DNA from: Megaera_A sp965233855
Lineage (GTDB): Bacteria; Pseudomonadota; Alphaproteobacteria; Rickettsiales; Rickettsiaceae
Length of the DNA: 64,000 nucleotides
Assembly (NCBI GenBank): GCA_965233855.1
Contig: OZ247586.1
Span: 930,001-994,000 of the forward strand
Direction: 5' to 3'
Part shown: positions 46,620 to 56,026 of the stretch, piece by piece
Numbering within the stretch: position 1 is the stretch's first letter
How the letters are laid out: every line of letters begins with the position of its first letter
Position numbers and translations under genes: made by a program
The notes under the pieces: model-generated
The model's database searches: none
What the model saw: only the letters and a program-made list of their open reading frames with translations
What the model was told of the DNA's origin: nothing

Positions 46620-46910
46620 TTACTTTGTAACTATACCGATAACATCACTTTCTTTCATGATAACTATATCATTACCACCAACTTTAATTTCTGTACCGCC
46701 CCATTTGCCATACATAATTATATCCCCTACTTTCACTTCTAATGGAATAATATTACCGCTTTGATCTCTGGCTCCACCACCAACTGCAACTACTTCGCCT
46801 TGCATAGGTTTTTCTTGCGCCGTATCTGGAATTATAATTCCACCTGAAGTTTTTTCTTCACTAGCTTGCGGCTTAATCGCAATACGATCATGTAATGGTT
46901 TAAAATTCAT
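46620..46910 (-). CDS. groES: Co-chaperonin GroES
   Basis: Heptameric lid of GroEL. From ATG 46910 (MNFKPLHDRIAIKPQ), behind a GAGG eight bases upstream, it is 96 residues, the usual length; an ATG at 46922 would add four residues. Family segments EEKTSGGIIIPDTAQEKP (mobile loop) and KVGDIIMYGKWGGTEIKV are intact. Confidence 0.97.
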   Translation of the reverse strand: MNFKPLHDRIAIKPQASEEKTSGGIIIPDTAQEKPMQGEVVAVGGGARDQSGNIIPLEVKVGDIIMYGKWGGTEIKVGGNDIVIMKESDVIGIVTK

Positions 46911-46956
46911 TCTTAACCTCATTTATTATAAATTGAAAATCTGCTTGCATAGGTTT

Positions 46957-46984
46957 ATATATGCACAGAAAATTTTACTTCAAG
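46957..46984 (-). promoter_or_regulatory. RpoH-type heat-shock promoter of groESL
   Basis: Reading on the minus strand, CTTG (46981-46984) and CATATAT (46957-46963) are 17 bases apart, matching the alphaproteobacterial sigma-32 pattern CTTG-N17/18-CYTATNT except for one base. It ends 46 bp before the groES start codon. No CIRCE repeat (HrcA operator) was seen in this leader. Confidence 0.55.
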
Positions 46985-47001
46985 TATAAACAGGAAAAAA
47001 A

Positions 47002-47868
47002 TTAAAATAATTTATCGATTTCTTTTTTGTACGCCTTAAGCACACTACGAAAACCCGACACCTTCAAATATTTACTCGCAAAAGATTTTGCCAAATAATT
47101 TATCTTCTCACCCTTACCAACCATTTCACGACTTAATGATCTCAGAAGCTGAGGAATCATTTTAGAAAAGAACTCTTCATTGGACTTAGCAAAATTGTAA
47201 ATCGATTTTAAATTATTATAAGCAGTGAATTTGGCATCTTCAGAGGGCTTTACTTTAGCTCTATAAGATATATCCGCAGGGATATATACAAATTTGCTAT
47301 TTTTAGCACAACGTAATGACAATGACATATTCTGAGAATAAACACTATTATCAGCCTTACCCACTTTATCAAGCAAATCTCTATGTACAATAGTTCCAGA
47401 ACTTCCAATTCGACAAATATTCGGAGATTTATGTAACAATATGCTCTCAATAGGTTTTTCAATTAAACGCCCATTTCCTTCAATCTTTTCTTCTACAAAC
47501 GACTTGCTAGCAACACCACCTAAGGCAACTTGAGCGCCGAATTCTTGGCAAGCTTCTAATAAAACAGATGTTGAATCAGAGTGCATAACCTCATTACCTT
47601 CAACAAATTGAATATAATCACCTGTTGCTAAATTCGAAGCTTTATTAATGCTAATAGCTGGCCCTTGATTACTTTGAGTTATTATTGTAGTTCTTGGCAA
47701 ATCATTTACAGCCATCTTTAGAATGCTAAGCGATTCATCAGTGCTTCCATCATCAACAAAAATATATTCCTTACGAAAATTACCATCAATTTTTTTTAAA
47801 GAGTCAATTAAATCAAGAATATTATCTTCTTCATTATGAATAAGAACTATGTAGGTACATCTTAACAT
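47002..47868 (-). CDS. Glycosyltransferase family 2
   Basis: A GT-A-fold sugar transferase. From ATG 47868 it has 288 residues (a TTG at 47883 would give 293). The N-terminal YIVLIHNEEDNILDLIDSL, the metal-binding region EYIFVDDGSTDESLSIL with DDGS, the NKASNLATGDYIQFVEG strand and GTIVHRDLLDKVG are typical of GT2. No membrane helix; likely cytoplasmic, acting on an envelope polysaccharide. The donor and acceptor are unknown. It is divergent from holC over a 143-bp gap. Confidence 0.85.
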   Translation of the reverse strand: MLRCTYIVLIHNEEDNILDLIDSLKKIDGNFRKEYIFVDDGSTDESLSILKMAVNDLPRTTIITQSNQGPAISINKASNLATGDYIQFVEGNEVMHSDSTSVLLEACQEFGAQVALGGVASKSFVEEKIEGNGRLIEKPIESILLHKSPNICRIGSSGTIVHRDLLDKVGKADNSVYSQNMSLSLRCAKNSKFVYIPADISYRAKVKPSEDAKFTAYNNLKSIYNFAKSNEEFFSKMIPQLLRSLSREMVGKGEKINYLAKSFASKYLKVSGFRSVLKAYKKEIDKLF

Positions 47869-48011
47869 GCTATATTTACTCAATTAACTTGAACTATTCG
47901 GCTCTTAACTATACAAAAGAGTTTAAGTAATTAAGTATACTTCTCAGATAAGCATGATGCAAGTATACACTTCAGAAGTTAACATAAAATTGTGATTTAT
48001 AAGGTTCACTA

Positions 48012-48497
48012 ATGACAAAAATAAGCTGCTACCACACACTTACCGAAGATTTAGCCAAAACATTCTGCAAACTCACTGAGAAATGTTATTATAGTAATTC
48101 AAATACTCTTGTCATTACAAGAAATGATGATTATTCGAAAAGTCTTGATAGATCTTTGTGGACATATTCAAAAAAACATTTCATACCGCACGCTACTACA
48201 GAAGACACGCGCTCTAATGAGCAACCTGTATTCATCACTACTAAAATAGAAAATCCCAATGATTCTGAAATTATAATTTTTGTAAACGCTCATAAAGAGA
48301 TAATTTTAGAGTCCATTGCAAAAAATAGTAAGATTAATCTAAACAAAATAAACAAACTCATCTTTCTCTATGACGAAACACAAAAAACTCAGAATTCTGA
48401 GATTAAAAAAATCATAGACACGAGTCAGATCAAGGTATCAGAGATGAATTTCTTCATAAAATCTCCAAAAGGGCTTTGGCAAGAATCCGCATCTTAA
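48012..48497 (+). CDS. holC: DNA polymerase III chi subunit
   Basis: Small clamp-loader accessory subunit that links the polymerase III holoenzyme to single-strand-binding protein. The 161-residue protein has the N-terminal CYHTLTEDLAKTFCKL, the family signature SLDRSLWTYSKKHFIPHATT and the strand NEQPVFITTKIENPNDSEIIIF. ATG at 48012. No obvious partner gene; the next gene (divK) starts 161 bp later. Confidence 0.85.
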   Translation: MTKISCYHTLTEDLAKTFCKLTEKCYYSNSNTLVITRNDDYSKSLDRSLWTYSKKHFIPHATTEDTRSNEQPVFITTKIENPNDSEIIIFVNAHKEIILESIAKNSKINLNKINKLIFLYDETQKTQNSEIKKIIDTSQIKVSEMNFFIKSPKGLWQESAS

Positions 48498-48568
48498 CTA
48501 GAAACCATTGCATTATTTTCACCCCCTATTAGCAAATAACTTATTACCACACCATCAGCAGCTTGCTT

Positions 48569-48591
48569 AGATTATATTTATAATATAATCT
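48569..48591 (+). terminator. AT-rich hairpin between holC and divK
   Basis: Perfect ten-base inverted repeat AGATTATATT / AATATAATCT with a three-base loop, followed by TTAC. It could end the holC transcript, but it lacks GC pairs and a good T-run. Confidence 0.3.
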
Positions 48592-48658
48592 TTACTTTGG
48601 TGGTATGTTTGCATGCAAGTGAGTTGTATGACCACAATTTAACTAAAAAACTATTTTT

Positions 48659-49036
48659 ATGGGCAAAGTCCTCATAGTCGAAGACAATGATTTGAATTTA
48701 AAGCTATTTCATGATCTATTAATGATCCAAAAACATGAAGTGGCTATTTCAAGAGATGGTTTAAATATATTGGATATTGCTACAAAAGAAAAACCTAATC
48801 TGATATTAATGGACATTCAACTCAATGGAGTCTCTGGTACTGACCTGATAAAAGAGTTAAAAAATAATAATACAACAAAACACATACCTATCATAGCCAT
48901 AACAGCATTTGCAATGAAACATGACGAAACAAAAATTTCTAAATCCGGGTGCGACATGTATATATCGAAACCAGTATCAATAGATGATTTTTTTAAAGCA
49001 GTGAACAAATTTATTAAATCTCCAGAAGAAAAATAG
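48659..49036 (+). CDS. divK: Single-domain response regulator DivK
   Basis: Cell-cycle response regulator that in Caulobacter controls the kinases and phosphatases above CckA. The 125-residue receiver has the acidic pocket VEDND, the phosphorylated Asp in NLILMDIQLNG, the Thr/Ala switch in IAITAFAM and the Lys in YISKPVS. It is a stand-alone receiver followed after one base by pleD, the order seen in Caulobacter and relatives. ATG at 48659. Confidence 0.92.
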   Translation: MGKVLIVEDNDLNLKLFHDLLMIQKHEVAISRDGLNILDIATKEKPNLILMDIQLNGVSGTDLIKELKNNNTTKHIPIIAITAFAMKHDETKISKSGCDMYISKPVSIDDFFKAVNKFIKSPEEK

Positions 49037-49037
49037 A

Positions 49038-50393
49038 ATGACAGCAACAATATTAATAGTAGATGATTTAGAACAAAATGTAAAACTCCTGGAAGCCAAG
49101 CTTTTAAGCGAATATTATACCGTTGTTACAGCTAATAACGGAATCAAGGCATTGGAGGCTCTTGCACAAAATAAGATAGACCTTGTCTTACTCGATGTAA
49201 TGATGCCTGAAATGGATGGATTTGAGGCTTGTAATAAAATAAAATCTAATCCTGAAACTACTCATATACCAGTTGTTATGGTAACTGCATTATCGGATAT
49301 AGAAGATAGAGTAAAAGGGCTTGAAGCTGGAGCTGATGAATTTCTAACAAAACCAATTAACGACACTGCTCTATTTGCTAGAGTAAAATCGTTAACTAGA
49401 ATGAAAAATGTTATTGATGAATTGAAACTTAGGAATAAAACAGCAGCAGAGTTAGGTGGAAACGTTATTGAACCTAAAGACTCTTTCACAGACAGTAAAA
49501 TACTTCTATTAGATGATGATGTAATTCAAGCTAAAAATATCAAATCCTATCTCACATCAATTACAGAGCAAATATATGGACTATCATCGCCTGATGAAAT
49601 AGATTCATTTGCTTCCTTTTCTCCGGATTTAGTTATAATTAGCTGCCAAATGGATGTTGAAGATCCTCTTCGAATAGGGGCAATGCTTAGATCCAAACCA
49701 AATTTCAAAAACTCTGCTTTAATGCTACTAGCTGAAGAAGAGAATATTCCAATGGTCATGAAGGGAATGGAGCTTGGAATTAATGATTATTTTATTTACC
49801 CAGTTGATAAAAGCGAACTCCAAGCTAGAGTTAAAACTCAACTTAGAAAAAAACAATATCAAGATGATCTTCGCAGAGAGCTCGAGGAAAGCGTTGATCT
49901 GTCGACTAAAGATGGGCTAACTGGGCTATTTAACAGAAGATATTTTGATATACATATCAAGCAAATGGTGGATAAATCAATTGAAACAGGACAAAAAATG
50001 TGCATGCTTATGTTTGATATGGACCACTTTAAAGAAGTAAATGATACTTATGGACATCCTGCCGGTGATGCTGTGCTAAAAGAGCTATCTACTAACCTTA
50101 AAGCATCCTTTAGAATTACAGATTTAATATCTAGATATGGTGGCGAAGAATTCGTTGTACTAGTTAGTAACGTTGATTTAGAAATGGGAATGAAAATAGC
50201 TGAAAATGCCAGAGCTCGAGTTGAAAATATTGATTTTGAAATTCCAGACCACAATGAACCTTTAAAAAAGACAACATCAATTGGTATTGCAGAATATAAT
50301 CCAAATGAAACTATCGAAGAATTCATTTCAAGGGTGGATAAAGCTCTATACGAAGCAAAAGAAACTGGTAGAAATAAAATAGTTGCTGGATAA
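49038..50393 (+). CDS. pleD: PleD, response regulator / diguanylate cyclase
   Basis: Makes cyclic di-GMP on phosphorylation. The 451 residues hold a first receiver (~1-125, VDDLEQN, phospho-Asp in LVLLDVMMPEMDG, TKP), a second degenerate receiver (~150-270; its expected Asp region reads LVIISCQMDVE, so it is probably a dimerisation adaptor as in Caulobacter PleD) and a GGDEF domain (~285-451) with the active site RYGGEEFVVL and the inhibitory RxxD (RITD) five residues upstream. The catalytic site and I-site are intact. Starts one base after divK, so translation is coupled. Confidence 0.93.
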   Translation: MTATILIVDDLEQNVKLLEAKLLSEYYTVVTANNGIKALEALAQNKIDLVLLDVMMPEMDGFEACNKIKSNPETTHIPVVMVTALSDIEDRVKGLEAGADEFLTKPINDTALFARVKSLTRMKNVIDELKLRNKTAAELGGNVIEPKDSFTDSKILLLDDDVIQAKNIKSYLTSITEQIYGLSSPDEIDSFASFSPDLVIISCQMDVEDPLRIGAMLRSKPNFKNSALMLLAEEENIPMVMKGMELGINDYFIYPVDKSELQARVKTQLRKKQYQDDLRRELEESVDLSTKDGLTGLFNRRYFDIHIKQMVDKSIETGQKMCMLMFDMDHFKEVNDTYGHPAGDAVLKELSTNLKASFRITDLISRYGGEEFVVLVSNVDLEMGMKIAENARARVENIDFEIPDHNEPLKKTTSIGIAEYNPNETIEEFISRVDKALYEAKETGRNKIVAG

Positions 50394-50405
50394 TTTTATT
50401 TTTTT

Positions 50406-50564
50406 ATGACTATGCCAGAAAATTCTTTTATAAAAATCAATTCCAATAATTTTATTCAATTCGAAAAAGAAATAACATTCTTTTATTTTGCCAAAAATAC
50501 TAAAAATATAGAGAAACACTATATTAAAGCTATTACAAAATTTGAAAAAGCAAAAGCCCAATAA
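50406..50564 (+). CDS. Small ORF of 52 residues downstream of pleD (tentative)
   Basis: A short frame starting ATG 50406, 12 bp after the pleD stop. Reads as a Lys-rich, aromatic peptide (MTMPENSFIKINSNNFIQFE... ending ITKFEKAKAQ), mostly helical. No recognised family and no good ribosome-binding site. May be a small cotranscribed protein or chance. Confidence 0.3.
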   Translation: MTMPENSFIKINSNNFIQFEKEITFFYFAKNTKNIEKHYIKAITKFEKAKAQ

Positions 50565-50681
50565 TCAAATATAAAAGAATGACAAAAGACTACAATACCT
50601 GATCTAGTTCAAGCATATCTCGAAATTCAGAGCAAAACTAGCCTTAATTTCGACTCAAATAAACTAGCGAGAAAGAATTAA

Positions 50682-51968
50682 CTAATTTATTTTAGTATCT
50701 TCTAATTTTCTAAATTCTTCTTCAGCCTCAACTTCGATTAGCTCAGACTTCGACGCTATAACTTGAAAACGCTGCAATGACTCTTGCTCTTTTTTTATAC
50801 CACCTTCGATACCCATTTTACTAATATTTCGTGCTTTAGACAGAAAATTTCTATTAAAGGAAGCGGCAAACTTATCATAATGGTTTGCAACACTTGAAAT
50901 ACTTCCCCCAAGCCTTGAAGAATGCTCAGCCATTGTTCCAACTGATGCTATTAATTTTTGCACCTCATCAATAATTTGCTGATGATTTTGCATCATCATT
51001 TGCTCAGAAATTTGGAATTTTGCAAAAGATAGCATATTCATTAGACCAGCAGGACCTACAGGAAATATATTCAATTTCCATGCTTTATTCATAAATTCAT
51101 TATCCGCCTCTAGAATTTTCTCTACTGCATGCTCCGTTGGAAGAAACATAAGAGTTATAATGTTACTAATATTATTCCCTTTAATTTTAAGGTTTTTTCT
51201 AACAGCTTCAGAATAAGGCTTGCCACCAAGTGAGCGCAAATGTGAATTCATAGTTCTACTCAAAGACTTTGGGTCTTCCTCATCAACTAGAAATTTAGAA
51301 GCCTTAGCATCCACAATCATAACTTTATCACCTGGAAGGAAAATAACAGCATCTGGCCTTAGGGCATTTTGATTCTCATCATTAACACTATACTGCATTT
51401 TATAATCTAAATTCATCCGCAAACCAGAAGATTTCATGATATTTTCGAGTGTTATCTCCGCAAGTGCGCCAGCCCCAGATGGAGAAAGAAGTGAATTTTT
51501 AATTACATCAACAATATCTTTAGATTGCGAGACCTCTTTACTAAGAGACCCAACCATTCCAACAATTCTTTCAAACTCTGAATTAAATTTTTTAGCAGTT
51601 TCTTGTATATTTTTTTCTGAAGATTCCCTGCTTTCTTTATTCTCTTTCTTATGTATTTCAATTAATTGTTTTGAAAGTTGACTACCTAAATCGAATAAAA
51701 CTGCCTTTGTTGACTCTCTAGATTCATCTTTTAATTTCTCAAAATCACTAATTATCTGCTCCTGATATTTCAATCTCTCAGAAAGCTGCTCAATTTTTTG
51801 AACATACTCAAATTTTTCTTCTTCAAGGATCAAATTTTTGCTTTTATAATCTTGAAGCGATTCATTTAAGAATTTTGATTCATATTTTATCTTAATATTT
51901 CTGAATACAGAAAATGCACAAAAACCTGCCAAAAATAACGAAACAACTATAGGAATATATAAAATCAC
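50682..51968 (-). CDS. rmuC: DNA recombination protein RmuC
   Basis: Limits recombination at inverted repeats and is a predicted nuclease. The 428-residue protein has an N-terminal membrane anchor (VILYIPIVVSLFLAGFCAFSVF), a long coiled coil (~25-145) and the RmuC domain with the PD-(D/E)xK-like core RPDAVIFLPGDKVMIVDAKAS and the segments MFLPTEHAVEKILEAD and NIFPVGPAGLMNMLS. It starts with GTG at 51968; no upstream ATG is available. It stands alone on the minus strand between pleD and mipZ. Confidence 0.9.
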   Translation of the reverse strand: MILYIPIVVSLFLAGFCAFSVFRNIKIKYESKFLNESLQDYKSKNLILEEEKFEYVQKIEQLSERLKYQEQIISDFEKLKDESRESTKAVLFDLGSQLSKQLIEIHKKENKESRESSEKNIQETAKKFNSEFERIVGMVGSLSKEVSQSKDIVDVIKNSLLSPSGAGALAEITLENIMKSSGLRMNLDYKMQYSVNDENQNALRPDAVIFLPGDKVMIVDAKASKFLVDEEDPKSLSRTMNSHLRSLGGKPYSEAVRKNLKIKGNNISNIITLMFLPTEHAVEKILEADNEFMNKAWKLNIFPVGPAGLMNMLSFAKFQISEQMMMQNHQQIIDEVQKLIASVGTMAEHSSRLGGSISSVANHYDKFAASFNRNFLSKARNISKMGIEGGIKKEQESLQRFQVIASKSELIEVEAEEEFRKLEDTKIN

Positions 51969-52076
51969 CTAGAAACAACTCAATTTTATCATTAAGATCA
52001 CGCGCCAATACGCATATTGAATTTACATATTAACCTAATTTAATATAGCTTTCTACATAAATAATAAACGCATGGT

Positions 52077-52886
52077 TTATACACCAAGACTTTCTAAAAA
52101 AGTTCTAAGCTCTTGACGAGCAGCTACATGCGACATACTAAAAGATTTAGTAAAATTGGCTTTCTTTAAATCTAATAATGTTAAACCATGTGGGAATAAT
52201 TCTCTAAAAATCACTCTCTCACTAAAACCTGGTGCAACTTTAAATGAAATACGCTTCGATAATTTATCCAACGCTTGCTCTACATTTCTCTTATTTTGTG
52301 CATCAAGACTATTAAGACGATTTCTGATTACAAACCAATCAATTGATCCCTTATCTCTAGAAGCTCGTTCCATTTTTTGCTCCCAAAGCATCTGACTATA
52401 TATCGATGGGGTAGAAGTTTCTAAAGTATCGCTGTCAATTTTAGCCATCACATCAAGATCAATAAAACTATCATTGATTGGCGTTACTACAGTATCTGCA
52501 TATGAGTGAGCGATTCTAGACAGATTTGTATAGCTCCCTGGAGTATCAATAACTATGAAATCTGCATGGTTTTTTGCCATATTAAAGACCTGCTCAAACT
52601 GCACCCTTTCTTGCTCCTCTCTCTTAGGAACAGAATCGTTTATCACTTCTTTCAAATGAAAATGTAGAGGCATATCCACTTTATGTTCTGGATTTTTCTT
52701 ATTATAAGATTTTCTATTATTTATATAAGTAGTCAGCGAATGTTGTCTTGAATCAGTATCAATACTAGCAATTTTATAGCCTTTATCAAGCAACCCTATA
52801 ATTAAATGCATAGAACAAGTTGTCTTCCCAGCACCACCCTTCTCATTACCTATAACAAATATTCTTGGTTGTTTATTTTGACTCAT
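52077..52886 (-). CDS. mipZ: Division-plane positioning ATPase MipZ
   Basis: ParA-family ATPase that forms a gradient from the poles and inhibits FtsZ, the alphaproteobacterial substitute for MinCD. From ATG 52886 (MSQNKQPRIFVIGNEKGGAGKTT) it is 269 residues: deviant Walker A GNEKGGAGKTT, the strand ASIDTDSRQHSLTTYINNR (Walker A' with SRQ typical of MipZ), Walker B DFIVIDTPGS and the long MipZ-specific tail. Alternative codons run to 52901. It overlaps the end of pepA by 14 bp. Confidence 0.93.
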   Translation of the reverse strand: MSQNKQPRIFVIGNEKGGAGKTTCSMHLIIGLLDKGYKIASIDTDSRQHSLTTYINNRKSYNKKNPEHKVDMPLHFHLKEVINDSVPKREEQERVQFEQVFNMAKNHADFIVIDTPGSYTNLSRIAHSYADTVVTPINDSFIDLDVMAKIDSDTLETSTPSIYSQMLWEQKMERASRDKGSIDWFVIRNRLNSLDAQNKRNVEQALDKLSKRISFKVAPGFSERVIFRELFPHGLTLLDLKKANFTKSFSMSHVAARQELRTFLESLGV

Positions 52887-54387
52887 AATTATCCTGCACA
52901 AACTGATTTAATAATCTTACACCAAAACCGACACCACCTTTAGGACAAATTGGATTGTTTCCTTTCTTTTCCCAGGCAACACCAGCAATATCCAAATGAG
53001 CCCATTTTACACCATCTTCTATAAAACGTCCAATAAAGTGTGCAGCAGTAGAACTACCAGCCGCTCCTTTTTCGTTTCCTATATTTGCAATATCTGCTAT
53101 TGGTGATTTTAGCATTTTGTCGTAGTCTTTATGAAGTGGCATTCTCCATAATTTCTCATTCGAGACCAGCGATGCTTTAATCAAATTATCTGCAAGCTCA
53201 TCATCATTAGCAAAGCACCCTGCATAAGTACTTGCTAGCGAAATAATAATTGCACCCGTTAATGTCGCCAAATCAATCACACAATCAGGGTCAAAATTCT
53301 CTTGAAGATAAGTAACACAATCACAAAGCACTAAGCGCCCTTCCGCATCAGTATTTAATACTTCAACCGTTTGACCAGACATTGTTTTTACTACATCTCC
53401 AGGTCTTTGAGCACTAGCTCCTGGCATATTCTCAACAAGCCCAACAATACCTACTACATTTACTTTAGCACTTCGCAGAGCTAAAGCTTTCATAGCCCCA
53501 ACAACAGCAGCAGAACCACCCATATCATATTTCATTGCATCCATTCCTGCCGGTGGTTTAAGAGATATACCTCCAGTATCAAATGTCACTCCTTTACCAA
53601 CGAAACAAACAGGCTTTTGATCATCAGCTCCACCATCATATTTCATTACTACAAGTTTTGACTCACATGCTGACCCTTGACCAACTCCAAGTAATGCACC
53701 CATCCCGAGACTACGCATTTCTCTTTCACCTAAAATCTCTACATCAACACCTAATGGCTCAAGCTTATCAACTATTTGCTCTGCATAGCTCTCAGGATAT
53801 AAAACATTCGGAGCTTCACTAACTAAATCACGCGCAAAATACACTCCCATAGCAACAGCTTTCTTCTGTTGAAATGCAGTATATGCAGCCTCATCATCTT
53901 CAACAACTATATTAAAATTTTCTACATCAAATTTCTCTGCATCTTTCAACTTAGTTTGGTATTTATAAAATTTGTACGAAGCAAGAACTCCGCCGCTAGC
54001 AAGAAGCCCAGCAACATAATCTGCTGCAAATTCACCCAATCTACCACTAATTTCAATGCCTGCATTATGAGATTTTACAGCTTTCGCATTTGAATAAATT
54101 TTGCCACCAATTTCTTCAATCTGGAATTCTTTTATTTTTGACTCGTCTCCAATACCAACAATAATAATATTCTTGGCATTTCCATCCTTATCAGTCGACG
54201 ACAAAGTGACTGTTTGTCCAAACTTTCCTTTAAATTTATTCTCATTTTGTATGGTTTTTGATATCAAACCATGAAACCTTTGATCAATTGCCATCAAATC
54301 CTTGTCAATTTTTAACTGATCATTAACTAAAACAGCAATTGCATCATTAGTGAAAAGATCCTTTTCCTCAAAAGAAATATTTAACAT
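52873..54387 (-). CDS. pepA: Leucyl aminopeptidase (M17 cytosol aminopeptidase)
   Basis: Hexameric two-zinc aminopeptidase. The 504-residue protein has an N-terminal macro-like domain and a catalytic domain with VGKGVTFDTGGISLKP, MKYDMGGSAAV and the signature NTDAEGRLVL, which holds the metal-binding Asp and Glu. The VDLATLTGAIIISL segment also is conserved. ATG at 54387. The 14-bp overlap with mipZ downstream suggests translational coupling. Confidence 0.96.
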   Translation of the reverse strand: MLNISFEEKDLFTNDAIAVLVNDQLKIDKDLMAIDQRFHGLISKTIQNENKFKGKFGQTVTLSSTDKDGNAKNIIIVGIGDESKIKEFQIEEIGGKIYSNAKAVKSHNAGIEISGRLGEFAADYVAGLLASGGVLASYKFYKYQTKLKDAEKFDVENFNIVVEDDEAAYTAFQQKKAVAMGVYFARDLVSEAPNVLYPESYAEQIVDKLEPLGVDVEILGEREMRSLGMGALLGVGQGSACESKLVVMKYDGGADDQKPVCFVGKGVTFDTGGISLKPPAGMDAMKYDMGGSAAVVGAMKALALRSAKVNVVGIVGLVENMPGASAQRPGDVVKTMSGQTVEVLNTDAEGRLVLCDCVTYLQENFDPDCVIDLATLTGAIIISLASTYAGCFANDDELADNLIKASLVSNEKLWRMPLHKDYDKMLKSPIADIANIGNEKGAAGSSTAAHFIGRFIEDGVKWAHLDIAGVAWEKKGNNPICPKGGVGFGVRLLNQFVQDNYESK

Positions 54388-54593
54388 TTTTCCTCTATAT
54401 CAAATTTATTTAACATTACTATATTAAGGGTAATCATTGCTTACAAAGTTTGCAAGTGAATTACATAATATTTATAGAAAAAACCAGCATTAAATTGACC
54501 TGCACTAATAATTTAACTCATATACACTTGAAAAACTTTTTAAAATATTTTATATGTTAAAAATAGTATTTCTGATAAAAGAGGACTTAAATT

Positions 54594-55994
54594 ATGAAAA
54601 TTTATTCTAAAATTAATCTTTTTATTGCTCTTGTTTTTTTCTATATGTGTTCAACAAGCGCCGCTATTCCTCAATCCACTGGCACGGAAAAAATTCCTAC
54701 TTTAGCTCCAATATTAAAAAATTCAACCCCTGCTATTGTGAATATTTCAATTATTCCAAAAAAACGTGAAATTTCTAATCCACTTTTTGACGACCCATTT
54801 TTCAATAAATTTTTCAATGATTTTAATCATTTCCATAAACCTTTTCAACAAAAAGAAAGCGAATCTTATAACAAGCAACAAAGTATTGAATCAGGCGTAA
54901 TCATCGATTCCAACAAAGGATACATTGTTACCAATTATCATGTAATTAAAAATGCAAAGGAAGTATTTGTTACTCTCAAAGATAAAAGACAACTTAAAGT
55001 AAAAATAGTAGGGACAGATAGCGCAACAGATATTGCTCTTCTAAAAATTGATGCAAAAAATATTATATCCTTACCAATTAGCAATTCAGATAATCTGGAA
55101 GTTGGTGATTATGTTATTGCAATTGGACACCCATTCAGTCTAAACCATACAGTTACGTCTGGAATAGTTAGTGGACTGAGTAGAAGTGGTTTGGGAATTG
55201 AAGGATATGAAGATTTTATACAAACTGACGCCTCTATTAATCCTGGAAATTCAGGAGGCGCATTAATTAATTTGAAAGGAGAACTTATAGGTATAAACAC
55301 ATTTATTCTTTCAGGAACTGGAGGGAATATTGGAATTGGCTTTGCGATCCCTTCAAATATTGTTCAAATGGTTGCAGAAAATTTAATTAAATATGGTGAA
55401 GTAAAACGTGGACAAATAGGTATATACACTCAAAACATAACCACTGAATTAGCTAAAGCTTTTGATTTATCAATCAATAAAGGTGCTATTATTTCCAAGG
55501 TAAATAAAAACAGCCCTGCTGAGAAAGCAGGCTTAATGGAAGGAGATGTAATAACTAAAGTTGATGGAAAAACAATAAATAATATTTCAGACGTTAAAAA
55601 TATTATTGGAATGCATACTATTAATGAAAAGGTGCAGATTGATTTCCTACGTGGCAATAGTACTAAAACCGCTAAAGTACTAGTTGCACCGCAAACTAAT
55701 GAAATTATCAGCTCAAACTCACTGAAAATAAACTTGCTGGAAGGCGCAAGCTTCTCTGATATAACTAGCACTCACCCTTTATTTGAAAAAATTCAGGGAA
55801 TATTAATCACTTCCGTAAAGCCAGGCAGCCCCGCTTGGAATGCAGGTCTTAGAGAAAAAGATATCATTGTTTCTGCTAATAAACAGAAAATTACAAACAT
55901 AGCTACATTCAAAAAAGCAGTAAACTCGAAAAAAAATGGCATATTACTCAATGTTCGCCGTGAAAATGCTGCATTATACATAATAATTCACTAA
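54594..55994 (+). CDS. degP: Periplasmic serine protease, DegP/HtrA family
   Basis: Degrades or chaperones damaged envelope proteins. The 466-residue protein has a signal peptide (to about residue 23, ending CSTSAA), a trypsin-like domain with the catalytic His in TNYHVIKNA, Asp in SATDIALLKI and Ser in PGNSGGALIN, and two PDZ domains (~275-360, GAIISKVNKNSPAEKAGL, and ~385-460, SVKPGSPAWNAGLREKD). It has the normal HtrA layout. ATG at 54594 behind GAGGA. The stop codon lies in a strong hairpin. Confidence 0.94.
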   Translation: MKIYSKINLFIALVFFYMCSTSAAIPQSTGTEKIPTLAPILKNSTPAIVNISIIPKKREISNPLFDDPFFNKFFNDFNHFHKPFQQKESESYNKQQSIESGVIIDSNKGYIVTNYHVIKNAKEVFVTLKDKRQLKVKIVGTDSATDIALLKIDAKNIISLPISNSDNLEVGDYVIAIGHPFSLNHTVTSGIVSGLSRSGLGIEGYEDFIQTDASINPGNSGGALINLKGELIGINTFILSGTGGNIGIGFAIPSNIVQMVAENLIKYGEVKRGQIGIYTQNITTELAKAFDLSINKGAIISKVNKNSPAEKAGLMEGDVITKVDGKTINNISDVKNIIGMHTINEKVQIDFLRGNSTKTAKVLVAPQTNEIISSNSLKINLLEGASFSDITSTHPLFEKIQGILITSVKPGSPAWNAGLREKDIIVSANKQKITNIATFKKAVNSKKNGILLNVRRENAALYIIIH

Positions 55995-56021
55995 TATAGC
56001 TTCAACTATATTAGTGAATTA
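55984..56021 (+). repeat. Sixteen-base-pair perfect hairpin at the end of degP
   Basis: The stop region of degP folds into a perfect 16-bp stem with a six-base loop: the core arms are ATTCACTAATATAG and CTATATTAGTGAAT, with an extra TA/TA pair outside. The degP stop codon is inside the left arm. No T-run follows on either strand and the next start is six bases on, so it may be an attenuator, processing site or mRNA-stabilising element rather than a classic terminator. Confidence 0.55.
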
Positions 56022-56026
56022 CCATC

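Noticed and set aside
48601..48658. Imperfect inverted repeat (GGTGGTAT...ATGACCAC) before divK as a possible operator
   Set aside because: Only partial symmetry with mismatches; not better than chance for this composition.
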